A DNA stretch of 64,000 nucleotides from Saturnia japonica (Eukaryota > Arthropoda > Insecta > Lepidoptera > Saturniidae): contig CM065310.1 of NCBI GenBank assembly GCA_033032175.1, forward strand, positions 3,658,001 through 3,722,000. The letters are read 5' to 3'. Both the position numbers and the translations under genes were made by a program. This document shows, in pieces, positions 41,865 through 56,800 of the stretch; positions within the stretch are counted from its first letter, which is position 1, and every line of letters begins with the position of its first letter. A model generated the notes under the pieces. The model was not told where the DNA came from. It worked only from the letters and a program-made list of their open reading frames with translations, and ran no database searches.

Positions 41865-44800
41865 AAAGAGAGCCACGAAATTTTACGAAAGCTTAAAATC
41901 ATTGACACTGGCACGTGCTTTATGCGGCGCCAAAACAACAAGAAAAAGAAGAAGCTTTCAGTAAAGGAAAACGTCGTAACGAAGCCATAGCACACTGCTA
42001 GGGCTTTTACTAATATGTTCTAGAGTGTGTGTTGTATATGATCTATCGCCAAGCACCAATAGGTTTATTCTGGCAGCTGCATTTGAGAGCTAGTCTTCCA
42101 CTATGGTTGGTGTGTCACCATCTTGGGCCAAATTGGCACTTAAGATCAGGTGAGATTGTGAGAACAAAGCTAAACATATAACGATAAAAAAACTATTCAT
42201 ACATTGCCATAACTACCCTCTACAATCACTACAGAATAAATAAAAATAAAATAACAAATATCTGTATAAAAAGATACCTCTTGGCAGCATGACTGATCGC
42301 GGGAAGTCGAGTAACAGTTGTACAACGGCCGTGTGGCCACCCTTCGCGGCCTCTATGAGCATGGTGGAGCTGTCTTTAAGCTTCTGAAACAGGTCTGCGT
42401 CGCAGGCCAGCAAGAACTTTACCACGTCCACGTGCCCTCCTGCGCAGGCCAACGAGAGAGGTGTGTGGTCGCAGTTTGCAGTCATGCGGTTCACATCGGC
42501 ACCCTAGAAATTGAGAAACTTTGCTCAGTTCATTCTACTGCTTCAAATGAAAAGGCGTTTGATTAGATGAATGATTACAAATATTTATAAAGGGCAATTT
42601 AAAATAAAATTCACAACAATGGAATTGTTTAACAGCAAAAAAAAGTGAAACCCTTGTGAATTTAACACGGAACCCACTTTAATAATAGCTGACATAAATT
42701 AATTATGGGATTTTTTTTTCAATATTTTATAAGTACTAGTTTACATGCTGGAGTAGTCATGAGCTGTACAAAATCTGCCTTTCTAGGGACTCGCAGTACA
42801 CTAAAATAAAACAATTCATACATTATCTGCTATATTATCATAATATAATTTTTAAAAAGAAGTTGGTTTGTAAGTGTCCCACTGCTGGGAAAAGTCCTCT
42901 TTCCAAGCGATCATACAGGCATACTCACTACGCCAATCCACGACGTATTGGTGATTTCAAGCACCGAGAAATCTCTATATTTTGTCCACATACAGTGATA
43001 CTATAATAACAAATCTCAGATGCTCCAGTTTCCTCACGATGTTTTCCTTCACCGTGAATTCATAGCTTTACCGATTTTATACCATTTCCATTTCTTTATT
43101 TTCTCGATGACAGCTCCTATGAAAACTTGAAAAAGCGTCTTTTTTACATTATGTATGCATTATTTTATAAAAATATTACGTTTACACACGTACAAGGTTA
43201 TTCCGGAGTCGGAGAAATTGATAGGAATGCAGCTATATCGATAAACGTAACACGATAACAGACCCGATATTTTTTTTCACAAAATGTAAGAAACAAAACT
43301 ACTGCCGGATACTTTTGTACAAATTTATTGACTAATATTATATTTCATTACAAGATGTTACACGTATTAATTCTTGATTGATAATGCCAACTTCTTCAAA
43401 ATTCTCGAAGCTGTTGTTAAATAAGTAGGTATAGGTAGATACTCGACAATAAAACGAGATAATTATAACGGCAGGTAATCTTTATTTATTTATTTTAATC
43501 ATAATCTGATGAATCGTCACTATCACTGGATGAGCTCTCCCCAACATTTATTATAAGTTCCTGTACTTGTATATTATCGAATGCCACATGAATTTCTCAA
43601 TCCGACGCTATAATGTGTGGGGTTCTTCTCACAATTTTTTCCCAGTTTTCGGCAGTTACTTCCGCACATGCATTTTTTAATAAATCTAACATCTTGTTTG
43701 CCGAAAAAGGGGGATGGGTATTGTTTCGAGCGGCGTGTCCTTTGATTTGTGCCCATATTAGTTCTATAGCATTGTACTGGCAATGATACGGCGGAAGTCG
43801 AAGAACCCAATGACCACATTCGGCAGCTATTTCATCGATAACATATCTTTTAGGGAGGCTTTTTTTCGATTTTAAAATATTCACTAATTGTACTTTTAAT
43901 AAAGTACTATCCACATTTTCACCATGATGTTGGAGCCAGTCAATTATCTCTTGTTTTTTATTGGCCTGCGTCGGCATTTTATCTATTTGTCTGGAGTGAT
44001 ATGTAGTAGCGTTGTCCATAATAATTATGGACGGTTCTTCCAGAGATTGCACCATTTCTTTAAACCGTCCTTCGTAAATCTCCGCGTTTATTTCTTCGTG
44101 GTAGTCCACTGTTTTCTTGGATTTAAAGGCCAGTAAAGCATCTGACACGAATCCTTTTCAGAGACCCTGCATGGCATATGATAAGGCATTCACCTTTTCC
44201 CATTGGCACTGAACTAGTGAAGCGGCGGTGTCGTCAGTCCAGTTCTTAGATACTGTGTGGTTTGCATTTAACCAAGTCTCGTCAAGGAAAATAACATTTG
44301 ACCAATCTGATATCTTTTTGGCTTCGCTCAAAAATTCGCAACGAGCCATAGCAATGTCGTGACGCTCCATCAATATTTTACGTTTGTTCGATTTTTTATA
44401 AGAAAATCCAATTTCTTTCATAACCAAGCTTAATGACGATTTTTCGTCAAGGAACAAACCACATTCACGTAAAGAAACAACAAGTTTTTTAATTGTTGGA
44501 ATTTCTTTGCGCAAGTAATAGTGATATATATGACGGCGAATAGCATCAGCGTCGTAGTTGTCAACCAATGTCACACGACGTGGTTGGCGTTTTTTCTTCG
44601 GCGTACGAAGCTTATTTTCCTGCATGCCGCTCGTACCGTAAGATTCGGTAGTAATTTTTGAAACAGTAGGTCTACTAATTCCTAATGCGGCCGCAACACG
44701 CTCTCACACTTGCGACAATGGTAATAGCGACCACCATTTTGATACTTTGCTTCAAAGTAATTACGAACCTTGATCACCAGTTCTCTCGCCTGCCTTTTCA

Positions 44801-47800
44801 GAACAGATCCTTTCGGCATTTTGATATTTGACAGCTGGGCAGCAATCAACACGGAGGAACACAAAATACACAACGTAACGTATGGATAATGTGAAAAAAC
44901 TCAGCGAACAGAAATGTAGTGACTAGCACGACCGTCTTGTTGCGAGTGACTGATTAAAACAAACACAAAATGGCGGTGGGCCATTGAGTGTTCCACCTGG
45001 ATAGTCATCGAGAAAATAAATAAATGGAAATAGTACAATGAGTAAATTTACGCGAATTCTAAAAAAACCGTTGATTCAGGATTCGAACTTACGGACATCG
45101 AAACGATATTCCGTCATCCTAAAGCACTCAGTCATAAATAAATCGAGAAGGAAAAAGAAAACAAAGTAAAAACGGTCATCATTATGTATTAATGATAAAG
45201 ACTGCAATGAGCGTGATCCAAAACGATTCCAGCGTCTTCTATTGAGTAAACATTAACTCAAACAGTACTCTATGAATTCGCCAATCTTTTTGGCCACTCT
45301 TAATATAGCTGCACTCCTCTACGCAGACCACATATTTTGTTATCTGTGCTACAACCGTACACGAACCTCTAATGTGTTATGTGCAAAAGCTCGAACTTGC
45401 GGGTATGTTCGGAGCGGCCAAAAAGATTGGCGACAACTGTACAGAGCTCTAAAACAAGTTATAAGGGTATCAAGCCCGGTGAAACTGTAAAAGTCATCTG
45501 AGGTTTAAGTTTTCTTGACAGTGTAGTCAGATCTAAAAAAAAAAACAAGTTATAATGATGATAAGTGACCTTGCCGGCGAGGAACTGTACGGTGCAGAGG
45601 TGTCCGGCGCGGCAGGCCTTCATGAGCGGCGTCCGACCGCCTTCGCTCTCGTGCTCGAGTTGCGCGCCCGCTCGCAGCAGCAGGTCCGCGACGTCCGTGT
45701 GCCCGTTCTCGCACGCGTACGTGAGCGCCGTGTCGCCCGTCTGCGTCGTCGCGTGCACATCCGCACCGGCGTTTAACAGGTAACTGTGTATGTATCACCA
45801 ACGTAATTAGGCAACCGGACGGTAATTAAAAAAAAAACACCGAAAATAATTTTCTTAATATTCAATTTAAAAAAATGTATTAAATAATATTGAATTATAT
45901 TTTCAAACTAATAAATAAGATGGAATATTTTGTGCTATTCTTCATGTCAAACTAAACACCAATAACAGCGCATGACGTCATTCGTGTGTAAGTGAACGTT
46001 ACTTATTTGATGTGTTGAGCTGACATCTGGTTGTTTCCTTATAATTTTCTGCGTATATTTAGTACTGGCTCCACGTATTATGTCACGCGCTCTGCGTTGT
46101 GGTTTGCGGGCCAATTTTAAGTACTTTTAATTTGTTATTTATATTAAATTATAAATTTTCCTAGGTTTTTATAAATCCATTATTATTAGTATTTAACGAT
46201 TTTTGAAAAGTTGTCCTTTTGCTTATTTTATGCCCTATTCACTCATAGCGCAGAACAATTGAAATACAACACATTATGAACTGTATATCCAAAAATTCGT
46301 AAAAGTCAAGTACAGACAAGAGCTAGACAAGTACGAGCAAGTGAGGCTATAGTGGTTGTAGGTAAAGCGTTAGCGTAAGGTTTAATTATTTAAGCTAAAG
46401 AATTTTTTAGTTTGGTTGAATGCGCTAATCTCAGTAACTACTGGATTCGCAACGAAAAATTATTTTAGTGTTGGATAGCCCATTTATCTAGAAAAACTAT
46501 ACGCTAGATAACATCACGCTACGACCAATAGGAGCGGATCATCAATGAAAAATGTTGCAAAAACGAAGAAAATTTATTCCTTTTGATAGCTTCCATTCCG
46601 TGCGCTGCGTAAATGGTTAAAGTTACGCAACAATCATGTGCGACGGAATCGTTTCTCTTGCAATGTTCTAAAAATAATCCGCGCTAGTATATGTCTATCT
46701 TTTTAGGTTGACAGAATAAAAACCTTGAAAAACAAGATGGGTTTATGCATCAATCAAAAAATTAAAATTATACACAACTAACCGCACAAGTTCAAGGTGT
46801 CCCTCCTGCGAGGCTTCCATTAATGGAGTGGAGGCGCCAAGCTCTGCGTCCGCACCCGCCTTGATGAGAAAGTCCGCCACCTCGAGGAAGCCACCGCAAC
46901 ATGCCAGCGTCAAGGCCGTCTCCTGCGTCTCCTCCGTCTGGGCATTGATCTGCGCGCCCTGACCCAGCAAAAGCGCAACCATCTCCTCGTGACCTTAACA
47001 CAAATAATTGTTCACATATAAAAAATCCTTATTTCAACGACATTATGAAAACTTTATCTACTGCATATATTTAAAAAAAACTCGAGGACAGCTTTAGTAC
47101 GTCTTTTAATAAGACCTTTAAAGAGCCTGCCAAAATTTGAAATTTAATATTAATTTATAGAGAATTCCATTCATCTTTGAGCGCGGCCCTATGTGTGCGT
47201 TAGCTGCTAGTAAACATGCAGTTTTTATTTGTATGCCAGTGACCCGCTAGCCGTCTTCCGATTATCGAGTGTTTTTGTTCTACGGGTACAGTCGGCAATA
47301 GAAATGTCAGGTTAGTCACGGCGAAAATGTTTTACCTAACTCGTAAATTGTGCTTTATAATGCGTCGTATCACTACGATCAAAATATTAAAACGCTAAAT
47401 TCTAATTTAAAAAAGACATATTAAGCAATAGTTAACAGAAAAAAAATACTCAGCTGTATGGTACAAAAATTCTTCGACTACCACCATATCATCCTAAACC
47501 CTATTATAAAGCGGAAAGATTAGATTTTTTGTTTGTAATGGATAAACTCAAGAGCTACTCGACTGATTTTAAAAATTATTTCACCAATATAAAGCTACAG
47601 TATCGGCGAGTAATATAGGTTATATTTATTATTTATTCCTCATAAAAATGACGATAGTTTTACACAAAGTATAAAAAAATTGCCTACATGGGTACGTTAG
47701 CTATGTTTTTCATATAAAATTAACACGGGTGAAACAGTGGGACCCAGCTAGTAGAAAATATTAAGAGATTTTAAATATATATATTACTTTACATAACATT

Positions 47801-50800
47801 GAACGGACCGTGACAGAAATAATGAAAATAATAGAAAGTTCATTATTTGGTATTTCTAGTGGTAGTGATACGGAATAATATGTTTAACAAACATGCACTT
47901 ACCTAATTGAGCTGTTGATTTATTTTCAATTTGAATAAATAAGATATAAAAAAAATCGACATAATATAAGTAAAATAAGTAATATAATTATCTTGTGTAC
48001 TTCACTGTACCTCTTGAGACGCACACGTAGTTACTGTACGCACACATAGGGTCGCGCACACAAATGAGTTGAAATATTCAAGTACATTTTTTTAATCCTC
48101 ATTTGCGGTTAAACTTTTTTGATGTATTTTGATTTTTTTAACTCACAGACAGTCGGGAGTTTGCTTTAGTGGACTGTATATTCGCAGGGTTTGTTATTGA
48201 GTGAGCCTGGGGTGGTAAATTATAATCACACTTCACAAATTAACGTTTATTACTTATTGACAAGATAGAAACTAGTTATCACGACCGCAAATTATAGCGA
48301 ACAGAAAGTATATTTTAGTTACAAACCATTACAAAAACGGAATATTTTAATATAAATTTTTATACCCTAAAAAGGTACTAACATTTAAACACATCACAAT
48401 GAATTTGAACATATTTCTAAACCTACTACTAATACAAGTATTTTATAGAATTATGATAATGTAACAAGCCTATGAAAAAAAATCATCTATAATAATTTAT
48501 TGAAGAGTCAACTATCAACAAAAGTTTGTAAATAAATATGGTTTACCTTCCCTGGCGGCCTCCATGAGCGGCGTGTAACCTTCGTCGTTGACCTCCTCAA
48601 TGTTGGCCCCTCGCTCCAACAATAGCATCGCTAGCTCGACGTGACCGCCGCAAGCTGCCAGCGTCAGAGGCGATTCGAAGCTATCCGTCGGCATGTTCAC
48701 CTGGCAGTTACCAAAGGTTTATTATTATATATATGTACCTAAAATTTTGTTCACATCTCTACTAATCTACATAAATAAAATGATTTAAGATTTGCTATTA
48801 TGCGCGCACTTCACGAAAAATCATAATATTTTAATTTAACAAAAAATATTAAAAATACGTTTTTATAAGCATTACGCATTCTTCTGTCGTCCACGCGAGC
48901 AAAGCCGCGGACACAGCTAGACGTTTATATCGATAGCTTAGTCTCTACCGATCGCTGAGGTATCAAGGGCGAACATGACGATGATGACTGTCCATCGACA
49001 TTCGCCTCTCGACAGTCACCATTGTTCATCAGATACCCTCCTTTGTCAAAGTGGTCGATAGCGCCGCTTGTTGAAATGTTGGATAAGTTATGGGGCGAAA
49101 AATAATGTTTTTGTGATACGTATTGTCGCAATATTCTACGAAATAGGAAATCTTCATATTGACATCTCTAGAGCGATGTTTAAATAAAAAAGAAACAAAA
49201 TCCCACGTGTTAACGCTAGAAAACGGGTTACCTAGAATTTACTAGAATACTAATGAATACTTCACAAAACAGTTGTAAGCCAAACGATTAGTTTAACACA
49301 AAATCAACTCGTGTAATAACATTTGTACTTATATTTTTAACCGATTTTGTTTCAAGTTCACAAACATTAATCGAAAAAGAAAAAGTAGGTAAGTTTGATG
49401 AAACACACTCACTTGTTCGCACATAAAGAAACAAACAAACGTAAAGTGCCGATCGTACTGCACGATTTTTTTTAAATTACCTACCTACATATGATTAGTG
49501 AAAATTACAAAATTGACCATCAACGACAATATTTCGTTCAGAAACTAAAAATATTCTTTACTAACTTCGACATTATTTTTTCGTATATAAAAAATATATA
49601 AATTTTTGTAATTATATTTGCAAATTTATAAAAATGAAATGAAATTCTACTTGTTAAGCTACAGCCGTATCTGCGCGTCTATCACCACCGAGGCATTGCG
49701 TACGGTAGGTAGCTTCGTATCTTTAGCTCGCTAAAAGTTAGAGAGCTAATGCGATGGTCACGTTAGTGACTTCGTAATTTTAAACAAATTATTTCGCGAT
49801 AATCAAAGATGGCCAGAATATAATTTCCAAGCGTTTTGACTGGAAATTTAAATTACTTTTTATACGACAAAATGCATCGACTATCATTTTTTTAAGGCGT
49901 ATATTATTTACGTAAACTGTGCACAACATCATATCGGCGCTCCACTCTATTATTTGAACAAAGTGTCCAAAGTGACAAAGCCCACGATATTTAGCACGCT
50001 AAAAAGCCTACAACCCTTTGGACCGCCACCCGAACTTTCAAGACGATAGCCGATAAAGACTGGTTTACATAGTAATAACACAAATAACATAAATATTTCG
50101 AGATGTGACTGTGCCTACCTATACAAATATAAAGTAAAAAAAAAACGGTAATTGACTGTAAGTAAGAGTTGCTGTAATTAACTCATAACTTTATTACAGT
50201 TTTTAGCGAGAACTTGATGATCAATGATTGTTTTTATTTTATTCAAAAACTTATATATTTTACTCAATATTATGTATTTTTAATAGTTTTCTTAAGTAGT
50301 TCTTTTGTTAATAATTGTGAACAACAAGTAAACTGAATTTATAATAAAAGCTTGGAACCTGAAACTTAGAATATTTTATATACTGCTCTGTCAAAAAAGT
50401 ACAGGGAAAAGATCAATAATACACAAAATGTTAGTTATTCATACAAATTTATTAGATCGCCTTCAAAGTATGCTCCTTCAGAAAGGATACACTTACTTAG
50501 TAAATTTGCTCTCTTAAACGGCGCACAACGCTCAAATAATAAACTTCATTATTTATCGTTTGACCTTCCGATAAGAATTCCGAGTCCACAACACCGCGAT
50601 AGTCAAAGAAAATAGTTAACATGTCTTTGACTTTTGATCGACTTTGGCGTGGTCTTTTAGGTTTCGGTTCAGTTGGAAGGCACCACTCCGAAGTTTGTTG
50701 ACTAGTTTGCATGTCATGAATTGACTCGTTCTAGCATGTCCTCAGCGACTCTTATGCGGTTGAGTTTTTGCAGAAAATTCAGGTCTTTTAGGACTAGCCG

Positions 50801-53800
50801 AGCGACAACATGTTTCATACCAAAGTGATTATTTAAAATGACATCGGATCGACTCGTGAGACAGAAAGTTCAGCGGCTATCTCTCGCAAACTTGAATGAA
50901 GATTTTCAGTCACTAATTCTTTCACTTTTGAATGTTAACTTCATTTGAAGACGTTGATGGCCTATCAGGACGAGGCAAATCTTCCAGCATATCTCGACCA
51001 CTTTTGAACGTTTTGTACCACTTAAAAACACGTGTTTTTGATTAAGTTGATTCACTGTAAACCTCCTGTAACATTTTCAATGTCTCCGAACAGGAAATTC
51101 CATGGTGTGTGATGCAGAATTTAAGACAAACTCTTTGTTCGATGTTTTTGTCCATTATGAAATTTGCAATACATACTAGATATTATATGATCTAATTAAA
51201 AACAGCACTAGTCACTGCATTTAATCTAAATGACAGATGCAACTCAAATTCACTCCAAAATGAAAAAGAGTTGTGCCAATTTAACAACAAAAAAAAAACG
51301 CAAAAAATTTCATTTTAAACCATAAACAAATCATCTATTCCCGATACTTTTTTGACAGACTGTATATTATATTAGGTCCTTAAATATGAAATTAGGTTTT
51401 GTCGTACTGACCACTTTTATCTGAAATATCTCCTCTTTGGTTAAGAAATCCAAATTCAAATTTATAAATTCATTCAGCTGGTACATTTGAGTTGTGAAAA
51501 CAGTCATTCATTTGTTTTTTCCTTATTATTTTTTCTTTGGCGTCGCTTATTACCGCACAATGGAAAACATGAAATATCGGTATATTTACGAGTACGAGTT
51601 CTACCGTGGCACCAGTGCTGCAGAAACAGCTCGAAGGATTAATAATGTGTACGGCGCTGGTGTCGGAAAAGAAAGCACAGTATGTTTTTGGTTTCAACGT
51701 TTTCGTTCTGGAAATTTCGACCTTAAGAACCAACCTCGTGGATGGCCGGAGACCAAAGTGGAAAATGAAGAATTAAAGGCTATTGTGGAAGCGGATCCAT
51801 CACAAAGTACTTCAGAGATAGCTGCAGGCTTCGGGGTAAGTGATAGAACTGTATTAATTAATCCACTTGAAGCAAATCGGGAAAGTAAAAAAACTTGAAC
51901 GATGGGTACCTCATGAATTGAGTGAATCGAACTTGCAAACACGCGTCGACTGCTGTGTTACTTTGTTCAACCGACACAATAATGAAGGGATTTTAAATCG
52001 AATGATTACTTGTGATGAAAAGTGGATACTGTACGATAATCGGAAGCGCTCGTCGCAATGGCTGAACCCTGGAGACCCAAGTAAATCCTGGCCTAAACGA
52101 AAATTGACTCAGAAAAACTTACTTGTGAGTGTTTGGTGGACTAGCGCCGGTGTCTTTCACTACAGCTTTTTAAAATCTGCCCAAACGATTACGGCAGATA
52201 TCTATTGTCAGTAACTGCAAACCATGAAGGAATAACTAGCTGCTAAACAACCGAGATTGGTCAATCGCTCTAGACCACTGCTGCTTCACTACAACGCAAG
52301 ACCACACACTGCACAATAAACAACAACTAAGTTAAACGAGCTACTATTGGAATGTCTGCGACACCCACCGTACTCCCCGGACCTTGCTCCAACAGATTAC
52401 CATTTTTTTCCGCAATTTGGACCACTTCTTACAAGGAAAAAAATTCAACTCCGATGCGGCAGTCCAAACCGCCTTCAAAGAGTTTTTTGATTCTCGTCCG
52501 CATGTTTTTTTCAGTAAAGGGATCAATGAACTACCTATGAGATGGCAAAACAACGGTGCATACTTTGGTTAATTAAATATATTTTACAAAAAAAAAATTG
52601 ATTTTATATTCCTCCCGTACAAAATGCCAATTTCATATTCTATCTAAGAAATCTAATATCTAATATCTAAGAAAGTGAACACTTTACTATAACATGATTT
52701 GCCCATAAGAACCAAAGGATATGTTTCAAATGTATTATGAAAACAATACAGGCAAATGCTACTACTACGTCGCAATTAAAGAAAAAAAAATGCAAGAAAA
52801 ATTGTATTTTGTTAGTATGTTGTACGTACTTGGGCTCCTGAGTCGAGCAGTAGCCTGGCGACCTCGACGTGCCCGTCCATGCTCGCCTCCATGAGCGCTG
52901 TGTGCATCTCGTCCGTCTTGTGCTCTCTGTCCGCTCCCGCCGCCAATAGGAAACGCACCATGTCGAGGTGACCCTTGTAACAGGCCAGCGTGAGTGCAGA
53001 CTCCTTGAATTCGTTCGAATGGGTGTTGATACCGGCGCCGTGCTCCAGGAGGATCTTCGCGACGCCCACGTGCCCGGCTGAAGCAGCCTATTTCAACAAA
53101 CAACATTCATGATTTTATATAATACTAGCTGTGCCCGTGGATGCGCTCGCGTCAACTACAGAATATCGACGTACACACATTCAAAGGCGCGAATCGTGCT
53201 GCTCCGGCCGCCTTATTACGTATTTCGCAATAGCAAAGCGATAGCAGAAATCGCTAAATATTTGCTTAGAAATTGCGAATTTATATTATGTATGAGCCGT
53301 AACAGCGCCATAGCAGAGCGACGATAGTGCTGCCTCTGTAGAACAATCAATAAACTAAATGTGCACTATTTTCTATAGACTTGAGAAGAATTTCGTATCA
53401 CGTAAGACTTTTGCAAACAAGCGCCGTGTCGTGCCATCGGAGAGCAATTTGATCTGTCAAATTGCGATAACCCTTGTAGTGATTTTTTGGCCGATTGCCG
53501 ATCGTTCTGCTCGATAATTATTAGTAATTTATACATTTTTGTGTATATTGATAATATAAGTATCATATGGACGCAATTATTCTACTAACACTATCCTGTT
53601 TGATTTTACGAACCTTTAATAGTTCATTTATTACAAACATGAGTACCAAATATGAAGTGTGTGAAGTGTAGGTACAGCGATAACGAATAATATTAATAAT
53701 GATTAAAGTGTTGGTGTAAAGTGGCTCGTTAATTTGGTTCTTAAGAAATATTATTCACACTTTTTACGAACACTCATCCTGCGTTATCCTACATAAACCA

Positions 53801-56800
53801 ATTCCCATAGCAGTCAATTTTAGGACAACTAGGCTAATGAGGCAGATATGAAGTTATAAACTGTCAATATTAAAGCACCAGTTGATCTCTTCAGAATCAA
53901 ACAAATACTGATCTAAACGGCCTGAACCACTTAAAACCGTACCTACTGAAAAAAACGCTTCGCATTTTTTTATAGAATTTGAGTGGAGTCCTGTGGTGGC
54001 AACCACCACTCACACACTGGGTGCGATATTCTACCTCTGTAGATCAAGTGGGCTGTATATTTTTAAACTGGTTGGAAGTAGATATCACACAAAATAACTG
54101 CCGAATATAATATACTATAACCGGGATGAAGGCTCACTTACCATTCCGCCGGTGATATTAAGTCAATCTCCAAGCCGAAATATGCACAACACCTTTTTAT
54201 GCACTATACCCCCAAACAATTACAACTATTAGATGCCGAACCGGTATCCGTCCGAGTCCCACGAGCAAGTGACCAGTCATCGCCCGTTTTTAATGTTGGG
54301 GGTAATTTAAGAACAAAAATAATTTTGCATACCCCCAACCAATTTATTAGCCCGAACAAGTCCCAAAAACAGAACATAGCTTTGTTAAGTACCAAATAAT
54401 CAAGGAACATATACTCTTCTCACGGCGAGCATATAACTTAACACGAACAGTCAGTGTTCGCAAATGTCAAACCAAAAAATCTGTATTGTGAAGCTGAAGT
54501 CTAAAAATCTGTATGAAATCTGAATTGATAAAATTTTATTAATCATGCCACACTTTTGTAGTATATATAAAGAACAAAAAAATGTATTATACTCATTATA
54601 TATATTTTGGTTCATATTACCACTTAAGTCCTTTTATACATTTATTTTATAACATGACTCGATATTTAGCAATTGTTTTGATAATAATTACAGTCCCTCT
54701 GTAACACCGAAATGGCTACAACATATTTTTATTTTATATATTTTATAATTAAGTTTATGAAGAACCATGAGATAAGTATCGTTCGTAACGCAACGCGTAA
54801 CGTAATGTCATTCACATTACACAAATATTTCCTTACCGTGCCCAAAGAAGTTTCATTTCAACCACTCACACTTCGTTATCTTTTTCATACCGAAAACGGA
54901 ACAAAAGACAAAAAAAAAACAAACATTTCTGATAAAAACTTAACACCTGGCAATCCTGTTCGACATAAACATTTGCTAACTGTTTATACCTGAGAATTCA
55001 ATACATCCATTGATTGCTACATAATAGTTTTGGCGCTAGTATCGCCACGAAATTGCATGCAAACCATCAGTGAACCATTAGCCATTGACAAGATACGTAA
55101 TTTCGAGTAAAGCCGTAGATTGCGCGTCTGTTGCGGCAATTTTCGCTGATCGCTAATATTTAGATAATCAGCCCGCCGGTTATTTTTAAAACAAAAATGC
55201 TTATGATTGTGAGTGATCTTTAGAAGATACTACATAATATACTGTTGCTGACTTTTTTTGGTCTTTTTAAGATCTACAATTTTAGTACATTGGTTTAATA
55301 CATCTGTTATGGTTTACTCAGCGTACGCCATTTAAGCGCCCGAATGAGTTCACCATTACCAGTTTATTTTATTTGTGCGGAACCCTAATTCATTAAAAAA
55401 TAAATAAAAGTAGCCTAAGTTTCTCCTTATAACATCAGCTATCTGCTAGTGAAAGACCCGTCAAAACCGTTTCTCACAGAATGCGGACACTTCAACTTTA
55501 ATTTACGATTACGAGTTCTACCGTGGCACCAGTGCTGCAGAAACAGCTCGAAGGATTAATGATGTGAACGGCGCTGGTTTCGCAAATGAAAGCACGGTAC
55601 GTTTTTGGTTTCAAAGTTTTCGTCCTGGAAATTTCGATCTTCAAAACCAACCCCGTGGACGGCCGGAAACCAAAGTGGAAAATGAAGAATTAAAGGCTAT
55701 TGTCGAAGCGGATCTAATATTAGTTTAGGATTTAATATTAGGACCTAATATTATTACAAAAAAGGCAAAAATGCAACTCAAGCAGCGAAAAAATTTGTGA
55801 TGTTTATGGACCTAATGCAGTGTAAGAGTAGCACAAAGTTGGTTCAAACGTTTTCATTCCGGAAATTTTGATGTTAAAGATGCACCTCGCTCTGGTCGCC
55901 CTGTTACAAATAAAAGGACGCCATTTTTGAAAAAGTGGAGCAAGATCGGCATATCAGTAGTTACGATGTAACTGAAGAACTGGAAATTGATCACAAAACA
56001 GTTTTAACCCATTTGAAGAAAGCTGGCTATACCAAAATGCTCGATATTTGGGTGCCACATGAGCTCACTGAAAGAAACCTAATGAACCGTGTACTCATTT
56101 GCGATTAATTATTGAGACGTAATGAAACCGAGCCATTTTAGAAGAGATTGATAACTAGCGATGAAAAGTGGATCACGTACGACAAGAACGTGCGAAAAAG
56201 GTCGTGGCCTAAAGTCCGCCAGGCTTTACAGACTGTGGCTAAACCTGGGCTAACTCGAAATAAGGTGATTCTGTGTGTATGGTGGGACTAGAAGGGCATT
56301 GTTCATTATGAGCTTTTACCGCTCGGCAAAACCAGCCATTCGGATCTCTACTACCAACAACTGATGAGATTAAAGGAAGCCGTTGAGAGAAAGCGGCCGG
56401 AATTGATCAACAGGAAGGGTGTGGTCTTTCATCTCGATAACGCTAGACCACACACATCTTTAGCCACTCAGCAAAAATTAAGCGAGTTTGGCTGGGAGTT
56501 TTTAGTGCATCCACCATATATTCCTGACTTTGCACCTTCAGATTTTCACCTGTTTCGGTCTCTTCAGAATTTTTTAGGTTCTGTAAGGTTAACATCAAGA
56601 GAGGACTGCCAAAACAACACGTTTTTTTGATCAGAAGTCCGAAATTTTCTACAGCAACGGGATAATGTCTCTACCTACAAAATGGCAGAAAGTCATCGAA
56701 CAAAACGGCACATATATACTGTAAATAAATGTAAATAAACTTTGAAAAAAATGTCTCGAGTTTTCATATAAAAATGCGAAGAAACTTTTTCCCCGGCCTT

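Noticed and set aside
54712..54993. 93-codon plus-strand frame starting MATTYFYFIYFII
   Set aside because: AT-rich, no recognisable domain, no splice or promoter evidence; taken as chance.
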